From: Dactylonectria macrodidyma
Lineage: Eukaryota; Ascomycota; Sordariomycetes; Hypocreales; Nectriaceae
Assembly: GCA_020744425.1 (NCBI GenBank)
Contig: JAGMUV010000004.1
Location: forward strand, 1,798,001-1,862,000
Direction: 5' to 3'
Length of the DNA: 64,000 nt
Under the pieces are notes generated by a model that did not search any database, was not told the origin of the DNA, and was given only the letters and a program-made list of their open reading frames with translations. A program made the position numbers and the translations under genes. Shown one piece after another: positions 34,770-46,020 of the stretch (positions are counted from its first letter, which is position 1; each line of letters opens with the position of its first letter).

Positions 34770-35649
34770 ACAATTCCATTTGAGCGAATTAGGATATTAA
34801 AAAAAAACAAGTAATACTTTTCGATTTTGGGACATCCGTTCACCTAAACATGACTCAATCTTGTACGTTATCACCCGCTGTAAAGGTCAATTCAGAGATA
34901 TACGGCTGAACTTTGACGTCAACTATTAACGTGTCCTGACACGCATATTATAGTGTCAATTCCACCCATCGTTCTTTAGCTCATATAACTAGGTAGTCCA
35001 CGACTAGTTCCAGTTTGAGCTTAGTAACAGCAGCCAGAAGTGATCAGCTTGTCACTCGCACTGTAGGCTTATCTTCAAGACTACTGCTCTCCGCGTAGTT
35101 AGCTATTGCTATCTGGATAGCTTTTTCGGATGATCCCACTTCATTCTAGAAATAGTAACTCTAATTAAGATTAAAAATATTGGGATTAAGGGAACTAAAT
35201 TAGGGCCTAGATAATAATGTATTTTCATGGGGAAATATTAGATATGCTAATTTCGAGACAGCTTAGCTGCGGTCAGGCTCCCGGGCTTTCATGATGTGCT
35301 GTACAGATAGCAATAGTTAACTGTGCGAATAGCAATACTCCTTTGAATTTTAGTGAAGGTGTTAATAATTTCCCTATTATGAACAGTCTTCATTCACCGA
35401 GTCCTTGACCTTGTGGCTGGAACAGAGCCTCACGTTGAGAACCATCTACCGTAGTACATGACTGGGGATACATGCTGCCGACCAGGGTTTTGAGGCATGT
35501 CAGTACCGCTCATTAACAGGCTTGGAGAACCTGAGTGCATAATAGAAATGATACTTCAATTTTGCTACAAAATCCGGACGGATAATAGAGAATGAAAGTA
35601 AGTGGGAGATTGATAGTAATAGATGCCTGTAACTGTGCGTTTATCGCCC
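34770..35649. other. A+T-rich intergenic region
   Basis: This stretch is visibly richer in A+T than its flanks from about 35090 to 35600, with many TA-containing runs and repeated GCTATTGCTAT/ATAGCAATA fragments near 35104, 35310 and 35330. There is no coding sequence. It could be a very old mutated repeat, but no element can be recognised. Confidence 0.4.
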
Positions 35650-37337
35650 TTACTCGTACAGACGCTTCCACTTCATATACCACTTATCCGCCACGGCTGG
35701 AGCCGGTGTCTCTAGTGCAAGAATCTCGTCCAATCCAGTAACCAGATCAATCTCCTCAGGTCGCAGGGCCCAGCGATCGTTCTTTCCAATTGTATAGCGG
35801 TGTCCAAAGTAGAGCACGACGAAGATGACGATACCAATGTAAGCAGTGATGAAAGTAGGAGTATCCCAGTATCCCTTGACAAAGACCTTGAAGCCCTGAA
35901 GCAACAAGAGCAGAGAGAAGCCGACCATGCTAACCCATGCGGCATATGGCTGGAACCTGGAGCGGAAAGGAATGTCGGTGATGCCCTGAGCCTCGACCGC
36001 CTTTCGGTATCGGATGTAGATGATGCAGCAGCAGATCCAGCTCTGGAATGCTCCCGTGTTGACCAAGTTGACGAACCAGTTGAATACGGTAGCGCCAGTG
36101 CTGGCGAGGTTGAGGTAGGCCAGGAGACTGAAGGAAGCGCTCACCGCTGTCGCAACATACGGGATGCCAGACTTGGTGCATCGAGTGAAGATCTTTGGGG
36201 CGTTTCCGTCGACAGCTAGAGAGTAGAGAGCACGGCTAGCCAGGTAGAGGTAGGAGTTTCCGGCTGACCAGGCGGACATGACAATGATTCCGTTGACCAC
36301 CGAATCAAGCCCTCGAATTCCTGCATCGCGGATAGCGATAGCCCAGGGCGAAGCAGCCGCACCGCTTCCACCGCCCAAGAGGTCTTCGTGGTTGCTGGGG
36401 ACAAGGAAGCCAATGGCAAAAGCGCCCAGGATATAGAATGTGACAAGTCGGTAAAAGTATCGCACCGTCGCCTTGGGGATGTTGCGTCGAGGAGACTCCA
36501 TCTCGCCACCGGTCACAACCAAAAGCTCGGGAGCAAAGGCAAAAGCGTACACCGAGAAGGTGATGACCCCAATGAAGGCGCAGAGTCGGCCCGCTGCGCC
36601 GCTGACGAGATATTCGTTGATCGGTCCCGGGTTGCTCCAGTACTTGAAGTAGGTGGGCTCTCCGGAAGGGCCGCCACCGAAGAACAGGCAGACGGCCATG
36701 ATGAGGAGGCCAATGATGCCGATGACCTTGGTCGAGGCGAACCAGAACTCAGTCTCGCCGTAGACTTTGACGGGGAAGCAGTTGCATGCGATGATGACGA
36801 CGCCGACTACGGTGAGCCAGACTGCAGTGTGGACAGGAGGGTTCCAGTATTGAATAACGACTGTCGTCACGTTGATTTCGGCCGGGACGGTAATCGCAAA
36901 GACGTACCAGCTAGGAAAATGTTAGTTGGGAAAGATGGAAGTCAGAGACAGGATACAACATACTAGACCCATCCCAAAGTAAATCCCAAGCTTCGAGAGA
37001 CATAGCGAGTGCCATAATAAGACATGGAGCAGCCGTACACGGGGAGATAGGCGCTCATCTCGCCCGTCGCGGTAGCAACGCCATACACGAGGAAAGTAAT
37101 GATGATGTAGGCGAGCAAGAGGAACAGAGGACCGCCCATGAGCAGACCCTGGCCAGAACCAACAAAGAGACCCGTGCCGATGGTGCCTCCAAGGGCAATC
37201 ATCTGAGCATGTCGCGACTTGAGGCCACGCTGCGTCGTCGGGCCCTCGGTGGGAGTGCCGCCGACCTCTCCGCGAGAAAGGGAGTCGGTGCGGGAGAGCT
37301 CAGCTTCTTGTGAAGACTTCATGGTTTCCTTCTCCAT
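35650..37337 (-). CDS. amino acid permease (AAT/YAT family)
   Basis: Exons 37337-36964 and 36910-35650 encode 544 residues. The 53-nt intron (GTATGT...CTAAC...CTAG) splits a Tyr codon in the typical WVYWY segment. The N-terminal cytoplasmic tail ends in RHAQMIALGGTIGTGLFVGSG, the TM1 signature of fungal amino acid permeases. About 12 membrane segments follow, with GGEMESPRRNIPKA between TM6 and TM7 and the conserved SAWSAGNSYLYLASRALYSLAVDGNAPK. It would import amino acids with protons across the plasma membrane. The substrate cannot be told from motifs alone. The N-terminal Lys and Ser/Thr residues could serve ubiquitin-based turnover. Confidence 0.93.
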
Positions 37338-38646
37338 GTTGGGGCGATTAAAGGTAGAAGTTGACAGGTGTTGTAGTCAGGGAGAGATGAATAACAGGAG
37401 AGGCAAATGATTATGTGACACTGCGAGTCGAGTGATGGAGGATCCAACAAGTCCGGGGTAACATGGAATCCACAACCTATTAATATAGACGATGAAGCGA
37501 TGAACGAGCTTTGACCTGCGAACACCTACTGGCCACTGAGAGTCTCCCGTCAAGACTTTCCCCGTTGGAATACATTCTCCAGCGAGGATACATGCAGGCT
37601 CGAGCCTGCCAGATAGTAAGAACCCGGGGGTCTGTACCCGGTAAGGCCTAAACCCCTTTTCACCACGGCCGTGACTCGCCAACACAGTTAGCAGCTCCCT
37701 TACAGACACGCGTGCAGAGATAAGAGTGGACGAGTCAGATTCCACTTCAGCCTGATCGTGATCTCTGCGCCCCATGGGGAAATAAACATGGTACCAGGGG
37801 GCAGACCATTCCCCAAGAAATCTCGCCATGAACCGACTGCAACTGCAAGGGCTTGCATCGAGAACCGTTCGTTTAGAGTGCCTATGATGAATCTGTGTGT
37901 CATAGAAAGCTGGAAGCTTAATTGTTTGTCCAGGGACAGAAAGCAACGCCGCTAGGGTGTTACTTTTTGGGGGTGTTTCCATGCGCCCTCGGCTGTGGGG
38001 CCACGGACGTTCCAACTCTGTGCTTTTGGGGGAGGTTTCCGCGGGGTGTCAGACATTGCCACATTGCAACTCGTAATGAGAGTTTAGGGTAAGCAATCGC
38101 GGATTTCTTGGCGCGTATGCATCGGTGAGTATCTGGTCATCCTTGCTAGTTAGATACGGTAAACTGGGTAAGTCTTGAGTGCATGTCGTGAACTTGGGTG
38201 AGTACATTGAGCCATCGGATATGGACGGGGTATGAAGCCGGATCATTCACGGACAACCAAGGTCGTATGAAACGGCCAATCAAAGTCGGATAGCCTCACT
38301 ACATAGAAGAAAAACACAAGGCCATGATAGACAAGATCAAACTCATTTAAGTTAAAAGGGTCAAAATGATGAGCCCAGCTCAATCCTGAGGCGAAACGTT
38401 TTGGTCAACCAAAACACATCACGCAGATGCTAGAGAAGGTTAAATATAACGCCATATATAGTTCAACCATTCTTCCCTTGATATCAAGATCCCTTATATT
38501 ATTTAGGTAGTTGCATTTCAACTGCCAAATCGGGGCCACCACATCCGAGAGGTCCGACGCTGCTGCACAATCGGAAGCACGCCATACTCTACAGAACAAA
38601 ATAACATGGACCAGCCGTCAAATGCACCAAACCAGCAAAAAGAAAG
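37338..38646. other. intergenic region, no gene recognised
   Basis: Upstream region of the permease, then DNA with no recognised gene. A 212-codon minus-strand frame at 37377-38015 overlaps the permease leader and has no domain. This marks the left border of the decayed island. Confidence 0.45.
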
Positions 38647-38893
38647 ACATACAACAGCGAGGATTCCCCGGTCGTCACCGACCCGAGTACTAATTCGCCG
38701 CTTCTCAGCTTGACTAAGGGAGAGCGGACGGGATCCCGTATTTTCTGAGAGCTATGGTCGTATGTGCTGGAGACGGTTGGGTATCGCCTCATGTTCGTGA
38801 GACAGACGGGGGTAAGAAAAAATGGCAAAAAACATACAACAGTGGGGATTCCCCGGTCGTCACCGACCCGAGTACTAATCCACCGCTTCTCAG
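38647..38893. repeat. 62-bp direct repeat containing an intron 3' end
   Basis: Copies at 38647-38708 and 38832-38893 are 62 nt each and differ at four positions, all transitions. Both contain a fungal branch-point-like TACTAAT and end exactly at CTTCTCAG, a good splice acceptor. Immediately upstream of copy 2 is a GTAAGA donor at 38811, so copy 2 reads as an intron of about 83 nt. Sequence after the acceptor differs between the copies. Confidence 0.65.
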
Positions 38894-41533
38894 CCTCGCG
38901 ACCTAGGGAAGACGCAGATCCGCATCGACTACAGCAACGAGAACACGTACTGGAGCACCATCGTCGACAAGGCAGCCGATACCAAGCGATCCCTGAAGAA
39001 GTCTGTGAAGAGGAGCCTCAATGATATGGGAGGTAGTCACAAGCGCTGGCTTGAGGAGGAGTGGCGCGACGACGTTTACGGCGGAGACTTGTCCAAGGAG
39101 GAGATCCACAAACGTTGGTTCGGCGAGACGGCACTCGACTGGCTCAAGGCCTTGTTCACCGGCGTCACAAACCTCATGGAACTCCAGCACACCTACAGCA
39201 AGGACTTCACCCTCAGCATCATTAACCAGAAGCTAACGTGCCCCAACATGGACGCCAAGCTGGAGGTATACGCTGAGATGGAGCTGGACCTCAACGTCAA
39301 CTATGGCTTGACATTGATCGCCACGCTAGGGGGCGACTACGGCATCGAACTGTCCGACTCATACCTCTACTACCGCACCGGTAGTGAGGTGAACGCCAAG
39401 TTCGTGGTCGACGCCGCAGTGACAGCGTTATTCGATACCGGCGACGTCCTCATGTTCAGAGCAGATACCTTTAGCGCGGCTTTCACAGTGCCAGGGATCG
39501 TCACTGTTGGCCCCAACTTCAAGCTCTTTAGCAGGCTAGAAGGGGAGGCGACCCTCGGCGTGAAGTTCGAGAGCAAAGTCAAGCTCGCAGAGTGGAACGT
39601 CTACCAGACATTCCCTGCCATCGATAAAGACTGAGAACCCGATGTGTTTGAGACTACTAGTAAGTCTGGCACGCAGCCCCTCGAGCCGGAGTTTGAGTAC
39701 GGCGTCTCCCTGAGCGGGCATCTGTCCGCTCACGTCAAGCCCACCATTACATTTAGAATCGACTAGAGCGATAAGTTTGTCTCTCTTAATTCATGCGCTG
39801 TAAATCTAGTCGCCGATAGACATATTACATTCCACGCCGAAGCGGAGACTAGTAGCAGTAGGAGCCGCTTCTGCTACGGCATTGACGCTAGAGCGGATCT
39901 CTATGCCACCATTAAGGCGCCTGATATATTCTCATGGGCACTTCCTAAGTCTCCCTTTATGATCATGCCCATAGACGACGTAACCATCTTCCCTAGTGGC
40001 CGGGGAGAAGAAGCCTGCTCTACCTCAGGGAACAAGAAGATGTTCCGTCGAGATGGGAACCTCACCGAAGACGACATCGGCAGCACATCCTCTCCATCCA
40101 CAACATTTTCGCGTCACGAGCTATCCAAGCGTGCCCTAAAATACGGACCCTTGATACCGCGCATTGATGGCCTCATGTGCCCAGGCGAGGTTGACTTAGA
40201 CGACATTCCAACTTACGACAAGTGCGACGGCGGTGATGATAACGCTCTACGGAAAAGGGACGGCGAGGTATGCTTTCTCGACCCGTATCGTTCCACCGGG
40301 CAGTCGTGTCCTGCCGAATCCAATGCTCGCCGTTCTTCTCGTGTGAGGAGTGCCCTTGAGCCGCGCACAACTAAGCCGCCCCTCGAATGGGAGCACAATG
40401 GGCAAGACTATGTATTTGCCTTTCCCTCGTATAAGTCATGCAGAGCTGCTATAAGCATTAGCGGGATTATTCGTTGGTTTGGTTATCCAGCAACGAAGGC
40501 CGGAGCTTGTACAGCAAAGTTAGAAAAGCTAAATGTGAATCAGGTCGATTCCACCGAGTTCGAAAGTAAGTTTGCATCACACGAGTCTACAGGCACCGTT
40601 AGGAATGGATGCTAACCACTGTACACTATAAAGCTGAGCATGTTTACAAACCACAGCTTATTTCTCGCTTTTTCAACTGGCTGAGGGATCCAGGGCAGCC
40701 AGCCCTCCCTGTTAGTTATACAAGGCCCACGGATGACTGGGTATCAGAGGTTCTATTCAGATGTACTGCCATTTCACCGCCGAATAGAGTCCTCATTCAC
40801 CCCGACTGGAGCAAGGATAGTCTTTTGGCTGAGATGATGAATGGAATCGGGGGCGATAGCAACCCCGGTGGCCTGACTCTAACGGACAAAGGAGTCAATG
40901 GAAGAAAAGGGAAGTTGTTCAAGGGAAGTACCATCCCCGCCACCAACATAAAGACGAACAAGGATACACGCATATCGCACCGCAATATAAGATCTTTTTC
41001 TCACCGCCTTCAAGTACATACATAACGGACAGGCTCGCTAACCGACTTTACAGTACGCAGGTGTCTTCTACTACATGCGGCGGGACGAGGTCTGGCCCAA
41101 GTTCGTAGCGACGTCTCAGTACATGGAGAAAGTTCTCAAGCAGTTCGACGACGAATACCCGTAGAACGGCAATGGCCGCATTAATGTTAGGCAGCCGGAC
41201 ATACCTAATCGTCCAAACCAACCGACGGCCGGCCTACGGGACCTCTACTGCTACTTCATCGAGAATGTCCTGACCAACATCGAGAATAGAGCTGATAGTT
41301 GGCTCACGACGGCCACGTCAAACTACAAGGCAGATTTCGGGACTACTAATGATAGTAAGAAGTGGTTGGACAATGTGCTACTCCCAGGAGGACTCATTTC
41401 GGCGACAATACTCAAGTTCCCCGCATCAGCGTTCAAGCATAATGCGGCGAATCCCGCATCGCCGAGCACTTGGACACATAGTCAGTTCAAGGACCTGTGG
41501 ATCTCGGGCAACGGCGCCGCTAGGCCGTTCTAG
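38894..41533 (+). pseudogene. C-terminal part of a large secreted chitinase-tail-like protein, with nonsense codons
   Basis: The reading frame can be followed from about 38894 to the TAG at 41531 across two well-formed introns (40566-40633, GTAAGT...GCTAAC...AAAG; and about 41012-41053, ending CTTTACAG). It is broken by stops at 39632 (TGA), 39764 (TAG) and 41161 (TAG). All three can come from TGG by G-to-A changes. Segments such as TLSIINQKL, YGLTLIATLGGDYG, FTVPGIVTVGPNFKLFSRLEGEATLG, EHVYKPQLISRFFNWL and AGVFYYMRRDEVW recall the long C-terminal tail found in some fungal GH18 killer-toxin-like chitinases. That match is from memory and uncertain. No GH18 domain, LysM module or start codon precedes it. 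The copy is therefore truncated at its 5' end and mutated, although most of it is still well conserved. Confidence 0.6.
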
Positions 41534-42022
41534 AAAGCTTATCTTGAATGGAATGAGGAGGGACGTAGCGGCAGGTGGAGGCTTATATTGGTTGAGCGTG
41601 TATTATAGGAACAATAGCTATACTCTGTAAGAACGATGGAATCGTATCTCTGTATGTCACACTGAGTGGATAGGATCATGATTGCGATGGTAAAGCCTCT
41701 CGATGCCCTATCTAATGAAGGGCTAGGGTCGGTCTTATAGATGAAGATGAGGCCGGACTCCGGCAGCTTCCGCTGCTTAGACCGGAGGACCTAACTGCTG
41801 GGAATCTAGGACCTAGTCCAGACCAGATTCCTAGCCGGCAGTCTGGAAGCTGTCCCAGGTGTCTTGTGATGATCCCAAAATGTGACACTATCAGAAGAGA
41901 ATTTTGCTATTGTCTTTAAAGTCTCCCTACTCAAAGCTAAGCTATTATTTCCATTAACTGTAGTACTTTATTCCTCATCATTCATCATCTTTTACAGAAT
42001 AACCAATTCAACCCCTTCCACA
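41534..42022. other. intergenic region with imperfect inverted repeat
   Basis: Between 41752 and 41865, CCGGACTCCGGCAGCTTCC and an inner GGAATCTAGG are mirrored by CCTAGATTCC-like and GGAAGCTGTCCCAGG sequence. Together they form an imperfect palindrome of about 110 bp. This could be a MITE or a fold-back remnant. The rest is not recognised. Confidence 0.4.
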
Positions 42023-42841
42023 TCACCAAGACTCCCAACCTAGATCTTTAGCGTCGCACATGGCTTCATTGGCTGCTACCTCCCACTTCGCATTTTTCCT
42101 ATCATCCATCCAGCTAACAAGCCCCTCTTCAATGTCCCATCCTATAGCCCTGCCCCTAGCGCTCATCCGTTCCATATAGACTGGGTGTTCCATAGGATCC
42201 CATTTGAGGATTTCGTCTTCCTCTACTTCAACGGGGATAGGGTCAAACTGAACGAGGTCGACCTGACGATCATCAGAATCAGCACCCCACTGAACGTCTG
42301 CATCCGGATACATGAAAAGCCAGCTGCGGTAGTTAATGCTAGAGAAGTCTTCATCATCTTTCTGCCAGATTAAACCGGGAAGTCGTTCGCCTGTAGAGCC
42401 ATCTTGGGACTGATCACCAGATGATGACCCTTCAATTGAATCATCAGTTGAATCATCCGCTCCTTCCTCGCCCTCATTCTGCTTTTTCGTCTTCATGGCA
42501 ATCTTCACCTTACGGATCTGGCGCCAGATAGTACCTCGAGTATTCATCTCGCCACAATAGTGCGCGACACATTCTTCGGGGGTAGCACCCGGTAAGAAGA
42601 AGAACTCGTATCTGAAGCTACCACCCGTATAACGAATTCGACCCCTTTCAAGGCCGGAACTGAACGCACAGCCGTCAAAGCCTTCAAATGAGAAATCTGG
42701 ATTGACCATATAGAAAACCCAAGAGGGTAGGAAAGGTAGGCGAGTCTCATTGACCGATTTACGCCACGACATTAAGGCTGGCTTGCCGGTATGATCCTTG
42801 AAGGCAACGTTATATCTTCGGGCCAGTGACATATTGGACAT
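42023..42841 (-). CDS. hypothetical protein, intact, no known domain
   Basis: This is a single-exon, 272-residue protein. I do not recognise a family. The N-terminal half (SWRKSVNETRLPFLPSWVFY, GGSFRYEFFFLPGATPEECV) looks globular and aromatic-rich. An acidic, Ser-rich linker follows (DDSTDDSIEGSSSGDQSQD, about 128-148). The C-terminal half is Trp- and acid-rich and ends in NEAMCDAKDLGWESW. There is no signal peptide, membrane helix or obvious nucleic-acid motif. A second in-frame Met (MSLARRYN) follows the first at three residues. Its frame is open while its neighbours on both sides carry stop codons, so it may be under selection or newer than them. Confidence 0.55.
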   Translation of the reverse strand: MSNMSLARRYNVAFKDHTGKPALMSWRKSVNETRLPFLPSWVFYMVNPDFSFEGFDGCAFSSGLERGRIRYTGGSFRYEFFFLPGATPEECVAHYCGEMNTRGTIWRQIRKVKIAMKTKKQNEGEEGADDSTDDSIEGSSSGDQSQDGSTGERLPGLIWQKDDEDFSSINYRSWLFMYPDADVQWGADSDDRQVDLVQFDPIPVEVEEDEILKWDPMEHPVYMERMSARGRAIGWDIEEGLVSWMDDRKNAKWEVAANEAMCDAKDLGWESW

Positions 42842-43550
42842 GTTAGCGAAGAATTGGTTATTAAGAAGTAATGAAGGTTTTGCAATTTGGTAAGTATAGG
42901 CATGATGTTTATGTGAGGGGCAGGAATGGAGAGTGGCGTTTTAAGGAAGGAAGATTTACCCAGGACACTGCCTTTAGCACACGTGATTGCAAGCTCCACT
43001 GGGAGCTGGAGCCCCCTCTCGGGGAGAGGGGGTAATATAACCTCTGTATCATACATACAACTAGCTTCTCCAGACTCTACATAAGCTAACAGCCTTAATT
43101 TAAGCTTAATCTGTTCAAAATATCCATGCGAAGTCGGTTTTTTTTTTTTGCCCACGCATATCACCGTGCACACCATTAATCGAAAGAAGGTCCATATTCC
43201 AATAAGTTTTACACCCTTTTAGCCACCTCCCCATTAGAGCAGAATAATTACGATAAGTAGATTTACGCACAATCAGTAGCCATAGATCAATCATTAGTAG
43301 GGTTCAATTAGCCAAGGCCAGCAGCCAAGACGTGCTAACTATTAAAATCATCCCCTGAATTTATGGATTTGCCCTAAACTTCCCTCAAACAACACCCAAG
43401 AATGAAGTAGGCGAGCAGCTCTATCGAAACTGCTATAAAGAGCGGCCCGTTATTTAGTAGCGTCGCTCTGCTGTTACTGCGGGCCAACACTATGCAGGCC
43501 CTGTCTCCTGATAGCGCGGTTATTTATAACGAGGACAGACTTAGTGAATT
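42842..43550. other. intergenic region
   Basis: Upstream region of the orphan gene, with a T10 run at about 43139-43150 and A+T-rich DNA. The 5' end of the GH12-like relic may extend into it, but no reading frame could be followed before about 43630. Confidence 0.4.
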
Positions 43551-43626
43551 TACCGACTCTCTGATGTATGAGTCCAAATCCACAACCCGCGTTAGACGAA
43601 GTATTTCAAGCTGACTCTAGATCCTC

Positions 43627-44590
43627 AGATTATCCAAATGGGTAGAACGACAAAAGCCCGGATGATGGTTTCGTCTGCATGACTGTCTACAACAGCACCC
43701 CAGCCTACGACGCAACCTGGAACTGGGGCGCGGATATCCAGGACGTGCACTCATTCCCGTACGTACAATTTAGTCATAAGGAGCTCCCTATCCGCCTCAG
43801 TAGTATTCGCTCAATCCGCCTATCGACTGAGTGGATCATGACGGCTAGCGCGCTGAGCGAACTGCCACGTACCTTTAGCAACTCTGCTTAGGACAAGAAG
43901 AAGGACACGCTACAAACCAGCAAGGTTCAGGCCAACGCGGCGTGGGCTTTCTTCCTTAATAATGACCGCAATACCACCCTATACCCTCAATACGCTGCAA
44001 TCGAGTTTATGGTTTGGCTGGGGAGCGTAGGTGACCCATGGTGGCTTGGGAGGCTGGAAGGCACAATCCTGTCTAATGTGACGCTTGGAGACACTGAATT
44101 GTAAGTTCCCATATCACCTTACTACTCACATGATTTCGCCTGGACTTCTATTACGAATACTCACCTTCTTAGTTCACTGTACTACGGGCGCAACTCCGGT
44201 GGCACCCATGTCTTCACTGCTGTGCCCTCCACTGGCGAGGATATTCTATCGATTGATGAGGACTTCTATCCTCTCTTCGAGTTCATCCTCAAAAAGGCTC
44301 ATAGCCATCCTGATACTCCAGACGATCTACCAACGGATCCGTGGCTGGGAATTGTGGAATTTGGCTCTGAAACCTGGTTCTCCGATGGCAATGTGACGTT
44401 CACAGCTGCGAATTTTGGCATGCAGCTGGATGGAGAAAGTAGTGACTCGAGCGGGTCTGAAGACGCAAACGATGATGATGGGTCGGACTCTTCAATTGAC
44501 GATGACGAGAATCGGGCCGCAATCCTGGCTAGTTTGCCAGTACTTGGGTGTACTATAGCTACTGCGTTAATAGTTAAGGCTCTGTGGTAA
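43627..44590 (+). pseudogene. GH12-like glycoside hydrolase with stop codons and C-terminal membrane anchor
   Basis: The translated segments match the beta-jelly-roll of GH12 (endoglucanase/xyloglucanase): DDGFVCMTVYNSTPAYDATWNW, then VQANAAWAFFLN and AAIEFMVWLGSVGDPWWLG. An intron (GTAAGT at 44101 to CTTAG near 44172) leads to SLYYGRNSGGTHVFT and LGIVEFGSETWFSDGNVTFTAANFGM. The frame carries a TAG near 43645 (expected Trp in NGWN) and another at 43889. Beyond the catalytic fold there is an acidic Ser/Asp linker (SSDSSGSEDANDDDGSD) and a hydrophobic end (ILASLPVLGCTIATALIVKALW). The ancestral protein may therefore have been membrane- or GPI-anchored, which is unusual for GH12. The N-terminal part and start codon were not found. 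Confidence 0.6.
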
Positions 44591-44819
44591 CATCATGGGA
44601 TGGTTGCTTCTTGTTCTGCATAAAGGTTATTCGGCATAAATATTGAAAACCTAAATCACCCTGATAGAAGAAAACAAATAAACAGAACCTCTGCTTAGTA
44701 CCACGTAGTAAGGCTTGCTCTTAAGGCGGACTATCATACAATATTGATAGAACTCTATCACGCAGTTAGGGTATTTCGAGTTAAGAAACAATAAATAGTG
44801 AACAATTGGTACTGTATGG

Positions 44820-46020
44820 TTATGTTTGTTCGATCTTAACACTGATTGTGTACCATTTCCTGCCTAAAAAATCAGAAAGCTCAATGCAGGCTTTGGCATG
44901 GAAGCCCAACCCCATCAGCTCTGACGCAGGCTTAACAAACGGGTGTTCCGTGTACTGTTTGACATAATTCTCCCGCACAGTTCGGAGAGTCTCATCCATC
45001 CCATCACCCGTAGCCAAACAGGATAGGTCACCATGAAAAAAAGATTCCCAAGGCTCAATCCAACACACCTGATGAGCGTTAGATAATCCGCGTTCGTAGC
45101 TATCTAAGCCTATGACGCCCCAGACGACAAAAAAGCCAGTTTCATCGTTGGCAAAGAAGAAGACGCCGGCGACTCTAATGTTATCAATGAGGCTTTCTCC
45201 GACAAGGAACTCCGGTTTAAGTATTGCCTCTCCCTTGAGGAAATGAGGTTCTTAGGCCTCCAAGTGCCAATTACCATATCCATAGAATGCCATCTTGACC
45301 TGTCAGCGTTCTTCAAAGGACCCTAGAGAGAGCTCCAAAGATGGTAGGTAGATCCTCTGCGGTGTAAACTCATCAAAGTCGCAATCAACTAACATACACG
45401 ATTAGGAATTGAATCTCAAAAAGATTTACAATCATTTCCACACAGAATAAGCGGAACACCATAAACATACCTGACATATCGCCTGGCTGCCGACGTATGG
45501 ATGGAAACGATGGGACAATATTTTCTAAAACTCGAGGCCTCTCGCCAGCTTTTAACGCTATTAGCGACTCCTTGTGCTCTCGTCGATAACCTGCGGAGGG
45601 AGATTCATTGTCGATTGGAGCCACAAGAATAGCCACTCGAGAAGTATGGTCCACATCAACAGGGCAACTAAGGACTGCCAACCATTTGTTGAATTGTTTC
45701 TCCGTTTGGCGGTCGTGAAATCTTGTTACAACACAAGGTCCAAGCATCACATCAACTTCCAAGCCTCTGGGTGTGATGATAATGTCATTTCGTGCGAATC
45801 GACCGTCGGTGCCTTTTCCTAATTCAAATTGGAAAGAGGATGGATGTTCAGGCAAATACGATATTTGCCTCCCGCATCTTAGGAACGACTCAGTCCAGGT
45901 CAAAATAGTCTGGTCAGGGGCTTTGCGGCCTGAGCGATCTGATGAATCTTCTTTATACCTGTTCTTATTTATATCAACTTGGTGTTGGAATTCTTTATAA
46001 GTCCTATCTAAGAGCAGCAT
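44820..46020 (-). pseudogene. C-terminal relic of a HET-domain protein
   Basis: The minus strand encodes the region that normally follows a HET (heterokaryon incompatibility) domain. DQTILTWTESFL corresponds to the DxSIFAW motif, followed by NDIIITPRGLEVDVML and FNKWLAVLSCPVDVDHTSRVAIL. An intron (GTATGT to GTTAG, roughly 45390-45471) leads to DCDFDEFTPQRIYLPSLELSLG, then stops near 45305 and 45253. The frame then continues (EPHFLKGEAILKPEF, CWIEPWESFFHG) to a natural-looking stop at 44820. The HET domain itself is missing. The relic ends at about 46010, where unrelated ankyrin sequence begins on the other strand. Confidence 0.5.

Noticed and set aside
39632..43891. Stop-codon recoding (TAG/TGA read through) in the island genes
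   Set aside because: The stops are explained more simply by transitions at Trp or Gln codons. The genes also lack their 5' ends, and genes outside the island do not use TAG internally.
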